Shown one piece after another: positions 15,791 to 24,157 of a stretch of DNA of 64,000 nucleotides. How positions within the stretch are numbered: the stretch's first letter is position 1; each line of letters starts with the position of its first letter. The notes under the pieces were generated by a model. That model did not search any database, was not told the DNA's origin, and saw nothing but the letters and a program-made list of their open reading frames with translations. The translations under genes were made by a program, and so were the position numbers. The DNA is from Actinomycetes bacterium. GTDB taxonomy: Bacteria > Actinomycetota > Thermoleophilia > Solirubrobacterales > 70-9. Where the stretch lies: positions 995,529-1,059,528 of the forward strand of contig BOKP01000001.1 in the NCBI GenBank assembly GCA_016861045.1. Direction: 5' to 3'.

Positions 15791-18700
15791 CGGTAGTCGA
15801 CCTCGCTCCTGCGCTTGCGGACGAGGATGAAGAAGTCGCGCTGCGGCCCGGTCGGCCCGTAGTAGTTGAAGCTCCAGGAGAGCTGCGCGTAGCCGCCGAT
15901 CATGTGCGAGGGCTTCATCGAGATCCGCGTCAGCGAGTTGTCGGTGCCGCCGCGGGCGCCCGAGAGCTCGGAGATGGGCACGTTCACGTGCCGGTCCTGC
16001 GAGTGGTAGAAGAGCGCGACCCCGGCGGGGATCCGGTGCGAGACGGCGGCGCGGCAGGCGACGACGCCGTGCTTGTTGTAGACCTCGAGCCAGTCGTTGT
16101 CGGCGACGTCGATCTTGTCGGCGTCCTCCTGCGAGAGCCACATCGCCGGACCGCCCCGGAACAGCGTCAGCATCAGCAGGTTGTCCTGGTACTCGGAGTG
16201 GATCGACCACTTCGAGTGCGGGGTCAGGTAGCGGACCTTGACCTCGACGCCGTCACCGGGCTCGAAGCCGCCGCCGACGCCGGCGAGCTGGCCGGCGTCG
16301 ACCGGCGGCCGGTAGGCGGGCAGGCCCTCGCCGAGGTCGAGCATCCAGGCGTGGTCGACGAAGAGCTGCTGGCGCCCGGTCAGCGTCCGCCAGGGGATCA
16401 TCAGCTCGACGTTGGCCGTGAACGGCGAGTAGCGGCGCTCGCGCGACTCGAGCCCCGACCACTCGGCCGAGGCGATCACCTTGCGCGGCTGCACGTCGAT
16501 CTCGCCGAAGGTGAGCCGGTCGTCGGCGCGGTCCTCGGGGACGTGGGCGAGCTCGAGGCCGGTCTGGTGCTCGAGGGCGCGGAAGCTCTCGACCGCGAGG
16601 CGTCCGTTCGTCGTCCCCGAGAGCGCCAGGATCGCCTCGCAGGCATCGACGTCGCGGCGCAGCGAGGGGCGGCCGTCGGCGGGGCCGCCCCCGTTCGAGC
16701 GGCCGTTGCGGCGGGCGAGCTCGGCGACCTCGGGCTCCGGCTTCCAGGCGACGCCCTTGGCGCCGATCCCGGCCTTCTCGACGAGCGGCCCGAGCGCGTG
16801 CATCTTCTCGTGGACGGCCGTGAAGTCGCGCTCGACCGCGACCAGGTTCGGCATCGTCCGGCCCGGGACCGGCTCGCACTCGCCGGCCTTCCAGTCGCGG
16901 ACCTCGCCGAGCGGCTGGGCGATCTCGGCCGGCGTGTCGTGCAGCAGCGACGCCGCGACGATGTCGGTCCGGGTCCCGAGGTGCTTGGCGGCGAGGCGGC
17001 TGAACTCCTCGGCGATCATCCCGAACGCGTCCCAGTCGCTGCGCGACTCCCAGGGCGGTGGGATCGCCGCGTTGAACGGGTGTACGAACGGGTGCAGGTC
17101 GGTGCTCGAGATGTCGTGCTTCTCGTACCAGGTGGCGGCGGGGAGGACGACGTCGGAGTAGAGCGCGGAGCCGTTCATCCGGAAGTCGAGCGTCGTGAAC
17201 AGGTCGAGCTTGCCGACCGGGGCCTCCTCCCGCCACTCCACCTCCTCGGGCCGGTGCTCCGGCGCCGACTCGTCGCTGCGAACCGCCGCGTCGGGGACGC
17301 CGAGCAGGTGCTTTAGGAAGTACTCGTGCCCCTTGCTCGAGGAGCCGAGCAGGTTGGCGCGCCACAGCGACAGCACCCGCGGGAAGTTCGCCGGGTCGTC
17401 GGGGTCCTCGCAGGCGAACCGCAGCCGGCCGGCCTCGAGCTCGGAGACGACGTGCTCGGCGGGCTCGACGCCCGCCTGTCTGGCCTCGTCGGCGAGGTCG
17501 AGCGGGTTGCGGTCGAAGGTCGGGTAGGAGGGCAGCCAGCCGAGCCGGGCGGCGAGGGCGTGGCAGTCGGCCGTGTGGCGGTCGCCGAGGGCGCCGTTGC
17601 CGGCCGGCGAGGTGAACTCCTCGGCGCCGAAGGACTCGTAGCGCCACTGGTCGGTCGCCAGGTACCAGAACGGGGTCGTCGGCTGCTGGCGCGGGGGCCG
17701 CGACCAGTCGAGCGCGAAGGCGAGCGTCGCCCAGCCGGTGATCGGCCGCACCTTCTCCTGGCCGACGTAGTGGGCCCAACCGCCGCCGTTGACGCCCTGA
17801 CAGCCGCAGAACAGGACCAGCGCCAGCATCGTCCGGTAGGTCTGGTCGGAGTGGAACCAGTGGTTGGTGCCGGCGCCCATCACGATCATCGAGCGGCCCC
17901 CGGTGCGCTCGGCATTGTCGGCGAACTCGCGCGCGATCCGGATGCAGAGGCCGGCATCGACGCCGGTGATCTCCTCCTGCCAGGCCGGAGTCGAGGGTGC
18001 GGAGGCGTCGTCGTAGCCCTCCGGCCACTCGCCCGGCAGCCCCTCGCGGGAGACGCCGTACTGGGCGAAGGCGAGGTCGAGCACGGTGGTCACCATGCGG
18101 CCACCGACCCGCTTGGCGGGGACGCCGCGGCGGATCGTCGTCCCGCCCTCGGTCTCGCCGCCGTCGAAGCGGGGCAGCACCACCTCGACCGCCCGGTCGT
18201 GGTCGCCGAGCAGCGTCAGCGCCGGATCGACGTCGCCGAGGTCGAGGTTCCAGCGGCCGGCGCCCTCCTCGCCCCAGCGGTAGCCGATCGACCCGCTCGG
18301 CACGACCGCCTCGCCCCGGGAGCGGTCGTAGACGACCGTCTTCCAGTCCGCGTTCTCGCTCTCCTCGCCGAGGTCGGAGGCGCGCAGGAAGCGGCCGGCC
18401 CCCCAGGTCCCGTCGGGACGCTCCTCGAGCGTGACCAGCATCGGCATGTCGGTGTAGCGGCGGGCGTAGTCGCGGAAGTATGGGACCTCGCGCTCGGCGT
18501 AGCACTCCTTCAGGATCACGTGGCCCATCGCCATCGCGAGGGCGCCGTCGGTGCCGGCGACCGCGGGCAGCCAGTGGTCGGCGAACTTCGTGTGCCCGGC
18601 GTAGTCGGGGGAGACGACGACGACCTTCTGGCCCTTGTAGCGGGACTCGCTGAGGAAGTGGGCGTCGGGCGTCCGCGTCTGCGGGATGTTCGAGCCCCAG

Positions 18701-19461
18701 AGGATCACGTAGCCGGAGTTCCACCAGTCGGCGGACTCGGGGACGTCGGTCTGATCGCCCCAGATCTGCGGCGAGGCGGGCGGCAGGTCTGCGTACCAGT
18801 CGTAGAACGACATGCAGACGCCGCCGATCAGCGACAGGAAGCGGGCGCCGGCGGCGTAGGAGACCATCGACATCGCCGGGATCGGCGTGAACCCGGCGAT
18901 CCGGTCGGGGCCATAGCGGCGGGTGGTGTGGACATGGGCGGCGGCGATCAGCTCGGCCGCCTCCTGCCAGGTGGCGCGCATGAACCCGCCCTTGCCGCGC
19001 TGCGACTTGTAGGCACGGGCGCGCTCGGGGTCCTCGACGATCGACTCCCAAGCCTCGACGGCATCGGCGCCGGCCGCCTTCGCCTCGCGGAACATCTCGA
19101 GCAGGACGCCGCGCACGTAGGGGTGCTTGGGTCGCAGCGGCGAGTAGACGTACCAGGAGAACGAGGCGCCGCGTGGGCATCCGCGCGGCTCGTAGTCGGG
19201 GGCGTCCCGGCCGTTGGTCGGGTAGTCGGTCTGCTGCGTCTCCCAGGTGACGAGGCCGTCTTTGACGTGGATCTTCCACGAGCACGAGCCGGTGCAGTTG
19301 ACGCCGTGGGTCGAGCGGACGACCCGGTCGTGCTGCCAGCGGTTTCTGTAGGCGCGCTCCCAGTCGCGGGCGTAGGTCGAGATCTCGTTCCAGCCGTCGG
19401 CCGAGCGCGTGCTCGGCCCGAAGAACTGGCGGGCGCGGAGGCGGGCGCGGCCTTCGCTCAC
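15787..19461 (-). CDS. narG: Respiratory nitrate reductase alpha subunit (molybdenum catalytic)
   Basis: A 1224-aa Mo-bisMGD subunit reducing nitrate to nitrite. The FS0 cluster ligands are His52, Cys56, Cys60 (HGVNCTGSCSW) and Cys95 (PRGCPRGASF). The Mo-ligand aspartate lies in FYDWYADLPPASPQIWG, and WGSNIPQTRTPDAHF and GAGTNHWFHSDQ are cofactor-binding landmarks. No twin-arginine signal precedes the domain, so the active site should face the cytoplasm. The start is GTG 19459-19461 without a clear ribosome site; it overlaps the stop of a 30-codon upstream frame by GTGA. Neighbours narH, narJ, narI and narK complete the system. Confidence 0.97.
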   Translation of the reverse strand: MSEGRARLRARQFFGPSTRSADGWNEISTYARDWERAYRNRWQHDRVVRSTHGVNCTGSCSWKIHVKDGLVTWETQQTDYPTNGRDAPDYEPRGCPRGASFSWYVYSPLRPKHPYVRGVLLEMFREAKAAGADAVEAWESIVEDPERARAYKSQRGKGGFMRATWQEAAELIAAAHVHTTRRYGPDRIAGFTPIPAMSMVSYAAGARFLSLIGGVCMSFYDWYADLPPASPQIWGDQTDVPESADWWNSGYVILWGSNIPQTRTPDAHFLSESRYKGQKVVVVSPDYAGHTKFADHWLPAVAGTDGALAMAMGHVILKECYAEREVPYFRDYARRYTDMPMLVTLEERPDGTWGAGRFLRASDLGEESENADWKTVVYDRSRGEAVVPSGSIGYRWGEEGAGRWNLDLGDVDPALTLLGDHDRAVEVVLPRFDGGETEGGTTIRRGVPAKRVGGRMVTTVLDLAFAQYGVSREGLPGEWPEGYDDASAPSTPAWQEEITGVDAGLCIRIAREFADNAERTGGRSMIVMGAGTNHWFHSDQTYRTMLALVLFCGCQGVNGGGWAHYVGQEKVRPITGWATLAFALDWSRPPRQQPTTPFWYLATDQWRYESFGAEEFTSPAGNGALGDRHTADCHALAARLGWLPSYPTFDRNPLDLADEARQAGVEPAEHVVSELEAGRLRFACEDPDDPANFPRVLSLWRANLLGSSSKGHEYFLKHLLGVPDAAVRSDESAPEHRPEEVEWREEAPVGKLDLFTTLDFRMNGSALYSDVVLPAATWYEKHDISSTDLHPFVHPFNAAIPPPWESRSDWDAFGMIAEEFSRLAAKHLGTRTDIVAASLLHDTPAEIAQPLGEVRDWKAGECEPVPGRTMPNLVAVERDFTAVHEKMHALGPLVEKAGIGAKGVAWKPEPEVAELARRNGRSNGGGPADGRPSLRRDVDACEAILALSGTTNGRLAVESFRALEHQTGLELAHVPEDRADDRLTFGEIDVQPRKVIASAEWSGLESRERRYSPFTANVELMIPWRTLTGRQQLFVDHAWMLDLGEGLPAYRPPVDAGQLAGVGGGFEPGDGVEVKVRYLTPHSKWSIHSEYQDNLLMLTLFRGGPAMWLSQEDADKIDVADNDWLEVYNKHGVVACRAAVSHRIPAGVALFYHSQDRHVNVPISELSGARGGTDNSLTRISMKPSHMIGGYAQLSWSFNYYGPTGPQRDFFILVRKRRSEVDYR

Positions 19462-19550
19462 GATGCGGGGGAGGGGTCGGGGTGCTGCGGCGTGCCCTCA
19501 CGGCTGCGCGACCTCGAGGTCGCGGGACGGGATTCCGTGACGGCGCTCAT
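19458..19550 (-). CDS. Possible 30-aa leader peptide translationally coupled to narG
   Basis: A short frame beginning MSAVTESRPATSRSRS and ending HPDPSPAS has its TGA embedded in the GTGA that forms the narG start. A longer version starts at the ATG at 19560-19562. narG has no visible ribosome binding site, so ribosomes finishing this frame could reinitiate at narG. Ser/Arg/Pro richness and short length mean it could also be chance. No homologue is recognised. Confidence 0.3.
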   Translation of the reverse strand: MSAVTESRPATSRSRSREGTPQHPDPSPAS

Positions 19551-19648
19551 CGCTCGGACCATCCTACAAACGCCCCCCGCGGGCCTGCGCGGCCGCGCCG
19601 GCGTCGCCGGCCGCCCCCGCCGTCCCCGGGCCGCTGTCGATCGCGGGC

Positions 19649-20881
19649 TCAGCTCGGCACCGCGCCCTCTCCGCCCGGCTCCGGCGCCGGGCGGACCTCG
19701 AGCAGCGCCAGGGCGAGGCCGGCGCACATCCAGGCGAAAGCGACGAGCAGGACGAAGCCGATCGTGAACTCGCCGGTAGCGTCCTTGACGATGCCGAGCA
19801 GCAGCGGCGGGAAGAACCCGCCGAGCCCGCCGGCGGCGCCGACGATGCCGGTCGCGGCGCCGGTCGCGTTCGGGTAGAAGGCCGGCACCATCTTGAACAC
19901 CGCGCCGTTGCCGGCGCCGAGGAACGCGGCCATGGTCAGACAGAGGATCGTGACCGGGACCATCGACGGGTCGGCCGCCTGCCAGGAGAGCCCGATCGCG
20001 TCGATCCCGACCCCGATGAACGCGACGGTGAGGACCCGCGATCCGCCGAACCGGTCGGCCAGGACGCCCCCGACCGGGCGGGAGGCGGTGGCGAGGATCG
20101 TGAAGCCCGCGGCGCGCAGGCCGGCGTCGGTGAGCGAGAGGTCGAACCAGTCGGTGAGGAGCTTCGGCAGGTAGATCGCCATCGCCACGAAGCCGCCGAA
20201 GGTGACGAAGTAGAAGAGCGAGAGCCGGTAGAGGTCCCAGCCGGACCGCAGCACCTCCCCGTAGGGCTGCTTCTTCGGCTTGCGCCCGGGGACGTCGCGG
20301 GCGACGCTCCACCAGATCAGCGCGTAGACGGCGATCACCGCCGCGAACACGAGGCCGGCGACCTCCTGGCCGGCGGAGTCGCGGATCGCCGGCACCGAGA
20401 AGGCGGCGACGGCGGTGCCGATGTTGCCGACCCCGTAGACGCCGAGCGCCCAGCCCTGCCGCTTCGGCGGCGTCCACTCGGCGACGAAGGGGATCCCGAC
20501 CGCGAAGCTGGCGCCGGTGACCCCGAGCAGGAGGCCCGCCCCGAGCAGCGCCGCGTAGCTCGACGCGAAGCCGACGAGCAGTGCCGCCAGCGCCGTGTAG
20601 ACGAGCATGAACGCGAACACCTTGTGGCCGCCGATCCGGTCGGTGAGGACGCCGAACGGGAGCCGCAGCAGCGATCCGAGCACGACCGGGATCGCGATCA
20701 TGATCGAGGTCTGGGTATCCGAGAGCCCGAGCTCGTCCTGGATGTCGGGGGCGATCGGCGCGATCATCCCCCAGGCCGAGAAGCAGAGGGCGAAGGCGAT
20801 CGTGGCGAAGGTCAGGTTGCGGGCGCCTCCCGCGGCTCCGCCGGGCTTGGGCTGGGGGCTCGATCCGGTCGCGGCTTCCAT
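19649..20881 (-). CDS. narK: Nitrate/nitrite transporter, MFS (NarK type)
   Basis: A 410-aa major facilitator protein with 12 hydrophobic segments. Family landmarks are FATIAFALCFSAWGMIAPIAP, SDTQTSIMIAIPVVLGSLLRLPFG with LTDRIGGHKVF, GASFAVGIPFVAEWTPPKRQGWALGVYGVGNIGTA in pieces, and the second-half GNGAVFKMVPAFYPNATGAATGIVGAAGGLGGF, the nitrate-signature type glycine-rich helix. It should import nitrate or exchange nitrate for nitrite. The ATG at 20879-20881 is used; upstream residues in the same frame are not protein-like. It precedes narG by about 190 bases on the same strand. Confidence 0.92.
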   Translation of the reverse strand: MEAATGSSPQPKPGGAAGGARNLTFATIAFALCFSAWGMIAPIAPDIQDELGLSDTQTSIMIAIPVVLGSLLRLPFGVLTDRIGGHKVFAFMLVYTALAALLVGFASSYAALLGAGLLLGVTGASFAVGIPFVAEWTPPKRQGWALGVYGVGNIGTAVAAFSVPAIRDSAGQEVAGLVFAAVIAVYALIWWSVARDVPGRKPKKQPYGEVLRSGWDLYRLSLFYFVTFGGFVAMAIYLPKLLTDWFDLSLTDAGLRAAGFTILATASRPVGGVLADRFGGSRVLTVAFIGVGIDAIGLSWQAADPSMVPVTILCLTMAAFLGAGNGAVFKMVPAFYPNATGAATGIVGAAGGLGGFFPPLLLGIVKDATGEFTIGFVLLVAFAWMCAGLALALLEVRPAPEPGGEGAVPS

Positions 20882-20921
20882 GGCTGCGCGGGAGCCTCGC
20901 ACAATCGCCGGTTGCGGATCT

Positions 20922-20936
20922 CCGTAGGGCCTACGG
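20922..20936. promoter_or_regulatory. Palindrome in the narK/CDF divergent region
   Basis: CCGTAGGGCCTACGG has 6-bp arms CCGTAG and CTACGG around GGC, 40 bases upstream of the narK ATG. A symmetric site here could bind a regulator of nitrate respiration, or of the divergent metal transporter. It does not match an FNR or NarL box that I know. Confidence 0.4.
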
Positions 20937-21013
20937 GACGGGAATCGGCCTTCTCCTGTAGCGGTCCGTAGTCTCCCGCTCCGGATGGACCGGGCGACGG
21001 CGGGATCCTCACG

Positions 21014-21961
21014 ATGAGCACGGGCGGCGACGGCGGCCACGGCGAGAGCGCCGGGGCGATCCTCGCCGCGTTCCTCGCCAACATGGGGATCGCGGCGACG
21101 AAGCTCATCGGCTTTCTGATCACCGGGTCCTCCTCGCTTCTGGCCGAGGCGATCCACAGCGTCGCCGACTCCTCCAACCAGGGCCTCCTGTTCCTCGGCG
21201 GCAGGCGGGCGCGGCGCCCGGCGACGGCGCTGCACCCGTTCGGGTTCGGCCGCAGCCGCTACTTCTGGTCGTTCGTGGTCGCGATCGTGCTGTTCAGCGC
21301 CGGCGGGCTGTTCGCCCTCTACGAGGGCTGGCACAAGATCAGCCATCCGGAGGAGATCGACTCCCCCGCGATCGCGATCGCGATCCTCCTCGCCGCCCTC
21401 TGCTTCGAGGGCTTCGCGCTGCGGACAGCGGTCCGGCACGCGCGGCCGTTTCGCGGCGATCGCGGCTGGCTCGCCTACGTCCGACGCTCGCGCAGCCCCG
21501 AGCTGCCGGTGCTGCTGGTCGAGGACAGCGCCGCCCTCGCCGGGCTCTCGCTCGCGCTGCTCGGAGTCGTCCTCGCGACCGTGACCGGCGAGCCCGTCTT
21601 CGACGGCATCGGCACCCTCGCGATCGGCGCGCTGCTCGTCGCCGTCGGCGTCTTCCTCGCGGTCGAGATGCAGAGCCTGCTCCTCGGCGAGGCCGCGGTC
21701 CCGGAGCAGCGGGAGGCGATCGCGACGAGCGCGAGCGCCGTTCCCGGGGTCGGGAAGGTCGTCCACATGCGGACCCAGCACCTCAGCCCCGATGATCTCC
21801 TCGTCGCGCTCAAGGTCGACTTCGACGAAGGGATGTCGGCCGCCGCCGCGGGCGAGGTGGTCAACGACTGCGAGGCGGCGATCCGCGCCGCGGTGCCGAT
21901 CGCGACCCACATCTACGTCGAGCCGGCCGCGGCGAGCGACGCGCCGGCCTCCGCTCGCTGA
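21014..21961 (+). CDS. Cation diffusion facilitator family transporter
   Basis: A 315-aa CDF protein with six membrane helices. Helix 2 holds the metal-site HSVADSSNQ (in AEAIHSVADSSNQG), followed by HPFGFGRSRYFWSFVVA in the loop and helix 3. The helix-5 region reads LLVEDSAALAGL, where many members have His/Asp; this variant resembles the SLC30A9-like subgroup. The C-terminal cytoplasmic domain (after about residue 225) carries VPGVGKVVHMRTQHLSPDDLLVALKVDF. It probably exports Zn2+ or a similar cation. Divergent from narK. Confidence 0.9.
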   Translation: MSTGGDGGHGESAGAILAAFLANMGIAATKLIGFLITGSSSLLAEAIHSVADSSNQGLLFLGGRRARRPATALHPFGFGRSRYFWSFVVAIVLFSAGGLFALYEGWHKISHPEEIDSPAIAIAILLAALCFEGFALRTAVRHARPFRGDRGWLAYVRRSRSPELPVLLVEDSAALAGLSLALLGVVLATVTGEPVFDGIGTLAIGALLVAVGVFLAVEMQSLLLGEAAVPEQREAIATSASAVPGVGKVVHMRTQHLSPDDLLVALKVDFDEGMSAAAAGEVVNDCEAAIRAAVPIATHIYVEPAAASDAPASAR

Positions 21962-22014
21962 GCGCCGCCGCCGGCCGCGGCGTCCGGCCCGGCCGCAATA
22001 GAGTCGGGCCGATC

Positions 22015-23187
22015 ATGAGCCGTCCCGCCACCACCCGGCGTCACCTCAGCGGAGCTCTCGCCGCCCTCTTGGCCGTCGTCGCGGTGGCGCCGGCGACGCC
22101 GGCCCCGGCGGCGCTGACGAAGTCCGAGCGGGCGCTCCAGAACCGCCTCGACGCGCTCGTCCGGATCGACGGCGGTCCGCCCGGGGCCTCGGTCCTGCTC
22201 TCGCGCGGCCGCCACGAGAAGTTCCTTCGCGCCGGGGTCGCCGACCTCGGTACGGGCGCCCCGTTCCGCCGCCGGATGCGGATGCGGGTCGCGAGCGTCT
22301 CGAAGGCCTTCAGCGGCGCCGTCGCCCTGGCGCTCGTCGACCGCGGCCGGCTCCGCCTCGACGACACGATCGGCGAACGGCTGCCGGAGCTGCCGACGGC
22401 GTGGGCGCAGGTCACCCTGCGGGAGATGCTCGGCCACACCGGCGGCCTCCCGAGCTACACGAAGAACCAGGATTTCCTCGACCGATTCGTCGCCGGCCCC
22501 CGGACCCCGATCACGAAGCCGGAGATCATCGACTTCATCGCCGCCGAGCCGCTCGACTTCCCGGCCGGGACCCGCTACGAGTACTCGAACACGGACAACA
22601 TCGTCATCGCGATGATGGCCGAGGCCGCGACCGGCACGGGCTACGCGCGGCTGCTGCACCGCCTCGTCACCGGTCCGCTCGGCCTCGGCAGCACCGAGCT
22701 CCCCGGCGGATCGCGGCTGCCGCCGCCGCGGATCAACGGCTACGAGACCCTGCCCGCCGTCGAGGACTTGACGAGATGCTGCGCGATGTCGTACCTGAGC
22801 GCCTCCGGCGGGATCTACTCGACCCCGGCCGAGCTGACCAGGTTCATCCGGGCCTACGTCGGCGGTGAGCTCTTCGGTCGCGCCCAGCGCCGCGCCCAGC
22901 TCGCCTTCCACCGCGGGGCCGGCTCGGAGCCGCCCGGTCCCGGCGAGCAATCGGGCGGGCTCGCCGTGTTCCGATACCGGACCCGCTGCGGACCCGTCTT
23001 CGGCCACAGCGGCAACTTCCTCGGCTACACCCAGTTCGCGGTCGCGACCCGCAACGGCCGCCGCGCGCTCACGTTCACCGTCAACCGCCAGCTCGCCCCC
23101 GACGCCCCCGGCGAGCTCGCCCCGCAGGCGTTCCGGACCCTGCGCCGCGACTACGGCCACGCGGTCTGCACGCTGCTCGACCGCTGA
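22015..23187 (+). CDS. Secreted serine beta-lactamase-family hydrolase
   Basis: A 390-aa protein of the class C beta-lactamase/DD-peptidase fold. An Arg-rich n-region and hydrophobic core (LSGALAALLAVVAVAPATPAPA) form a signal peptide. The active-site S-x-x-K is SVSK at residues 94-97 in RVASVSKAFSGAVA; the second motif is YSN in RYEYSNTDN; the third is the HSG of FGHSGNFLGY. Members are carboxypeptidases, esterases or lactamases, and this sequence does not decide between them. It stands alone on the plus strand. Confidence 0.88.
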   Translation: MSRPATTRRHLSGALAALLAVVAVAPATPAPAALTKSERALQNRLDALVRIDGGPPGASVLLSRGRHEKFLRAGVADLGTGAPFRRRMRMRVASVSKAFSGAVALALVDRGRLRLDDTIGERLPELPTAWAQVTLREMLGHTGGLPSYTKNQDFLDRFVAGPRTPITKPEIIDFIAAEPLDFPAGTRYEYSNTDNIVIAMMAEAATGTGYARLLHRLVTGPLGLGSTELPGGSRLPPPRINGYETLPAVEDLTRCCAMSYLSASGGIYSTPAELTRFIRAYVGGELFGRAQRRAQLAFHRGAGSEPPGPGEQSGGLAVFRYRTRCGPVFGHSGNFLGYTQFAVATRNGRRALTFTVNRQLAPDAPGELAPQAFRTLRRDYGHAVCTLLDR

Positions 23188-23266
23188 CGACCCGCGGGCG
23201 CGGCATCGTGGCGCCGGGGGCCGCGTCGGGACCCCCGGAGTCGGGGAATGACCCGGCGCGCAACCG

Positions 23267-24157
23267 TCAGCGCTCGATCGGCCCCGGCAGCAGGAACGGG
23301 TAGGGGCGGCCGGTGCGCAGCCGCCAGGCGCGATCGAGCCGGCGGAGCCGCAGCAGCAGCGCCCAGAGCCGCGCGTCGGAGCGGTAGTAGCCGTGGACCT
23401 CGCGCTCGGTCAGCGGCCTCGCGAGGTGGCGGTTGGTGGCGGCGAGGAACGCGGGCAGCCACGGTGTCAGCCGCTCCTTGATCAGGTTGCCGGCGAGATC
23501 CTCGTAGACGCTTCGCAGCTTGCGGTAGCCGTCGAGGATCCGCGGCGCGATGAAGCGGCGCAGGGGCGGGCGAAGGATCGCCGGGTAGGCCTTGGCGAGC
23601 GGCTCGACGTCGAGGCGGGAGGCGCCGCGATCGTCCCACTCGAGCGGCGTCGAGACGTCGATGTAGGTGAGCCGGCCGTCGTCCCAGGCCCAGTTCGCGA
23701 GCTGCGCGTCGAGGCCGAGCCGGGGCGAGACCGCCGCCGCCGCCGCGTCGGCGATCGCCGCCACCAGCGGGTGTCCCTCCGCGGGGTCGGTCCGGTGGAG
23801 GACGGCGGGGGCGAGCGTCGCGGCCGGCAGGATCGGCTGGATGACGTAGCCGACGACGGACAGGTCGTCGTGGTCGACGCCGCGCATCTCGGTCGGAGCG
23901 ACCGCGATCCCCACCGCCTCGAGCCGCTCGACGTAGTCGTCGATCGCCCGCCGGTAGGACTCGAAGGCCGCGCGAGAGTCGAACGCGGGCATCCGCTTGC
24001 AGGCGAACCGCGGCGCCTCGGCCGGCCAGCCGAGGACGAGCGAGATCTCACCGTAGCCGAGCACCGGCAGCTCCCCGTCGCGGCCCGCCGCGAGCGCCTC
24101 GCCGACGAGCGCCTCGAGCGCCTCGAGCTCGCCGTCGCCGAGCCCGGCGGCGCTCAT
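23267..24157 (-). CDS. Kinase-fold-like protein, probable DUF6206 family
   Basis: A 296-aa cytoplasmic protein. GYGEISLVLGWP with the following FACKRMPAFDSR looks like the glycine-rich loop and Lys strand of an aminoglycoside-phosphotransferase-like kinase. Later, LGLDAQLANWAWDDGRLTYIDVSTP has the D-x4-N ... D layout of a catalytic and metal-binding loop. This is fold inference only; I recall the family as DUF6206, of unknown function. Its ATG overlaps the aminotransferase stop by 4 bases (ATGA), so it is the second gene of a tight pair and probably acts on the product or a partner of that enzyme. Confidence 0.65.
   Translation of the reverse strand: MSAAGLGDGELEALEALVGEALAAGRDGELPVLGYGEISLVLGWPAEAPRFACKRMPAFDSRAAFESYRRAIDDYVERLEAVGIAVAPTEMRGVDHDDLSVVGYVIQPILPAATLAPAVLHRTDPAEGHPLVAAIADAAAAAVSPRLGLDAQLANWAWDDGRLTYIDVSTPLEWDDRGASRLDVEPLAKAYPAILRPPLRRFIAPRILDGYRKLRSVYEDLAGNLIKERLTPWLPAFLAATNRHLARPLTEREVHGYYRSDARLWALLLRLRRLDRAWRLRTGRPYPFLLPGPIER

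Noticed and set aside
16253-19501. An open frame of about 1080 codons on the narG strand in a second frame
   Set aside because: It is Arg/Pro/Ala-rich with no family pattern and lies over narG, whose protein matches its family from end to end. GC-rich codon bias creates such shadows.
19462-19648. FNR-type box ahead of narG
   Set aside because: No TTGAT-N4-ATCAA-like sequence is present in the gap.
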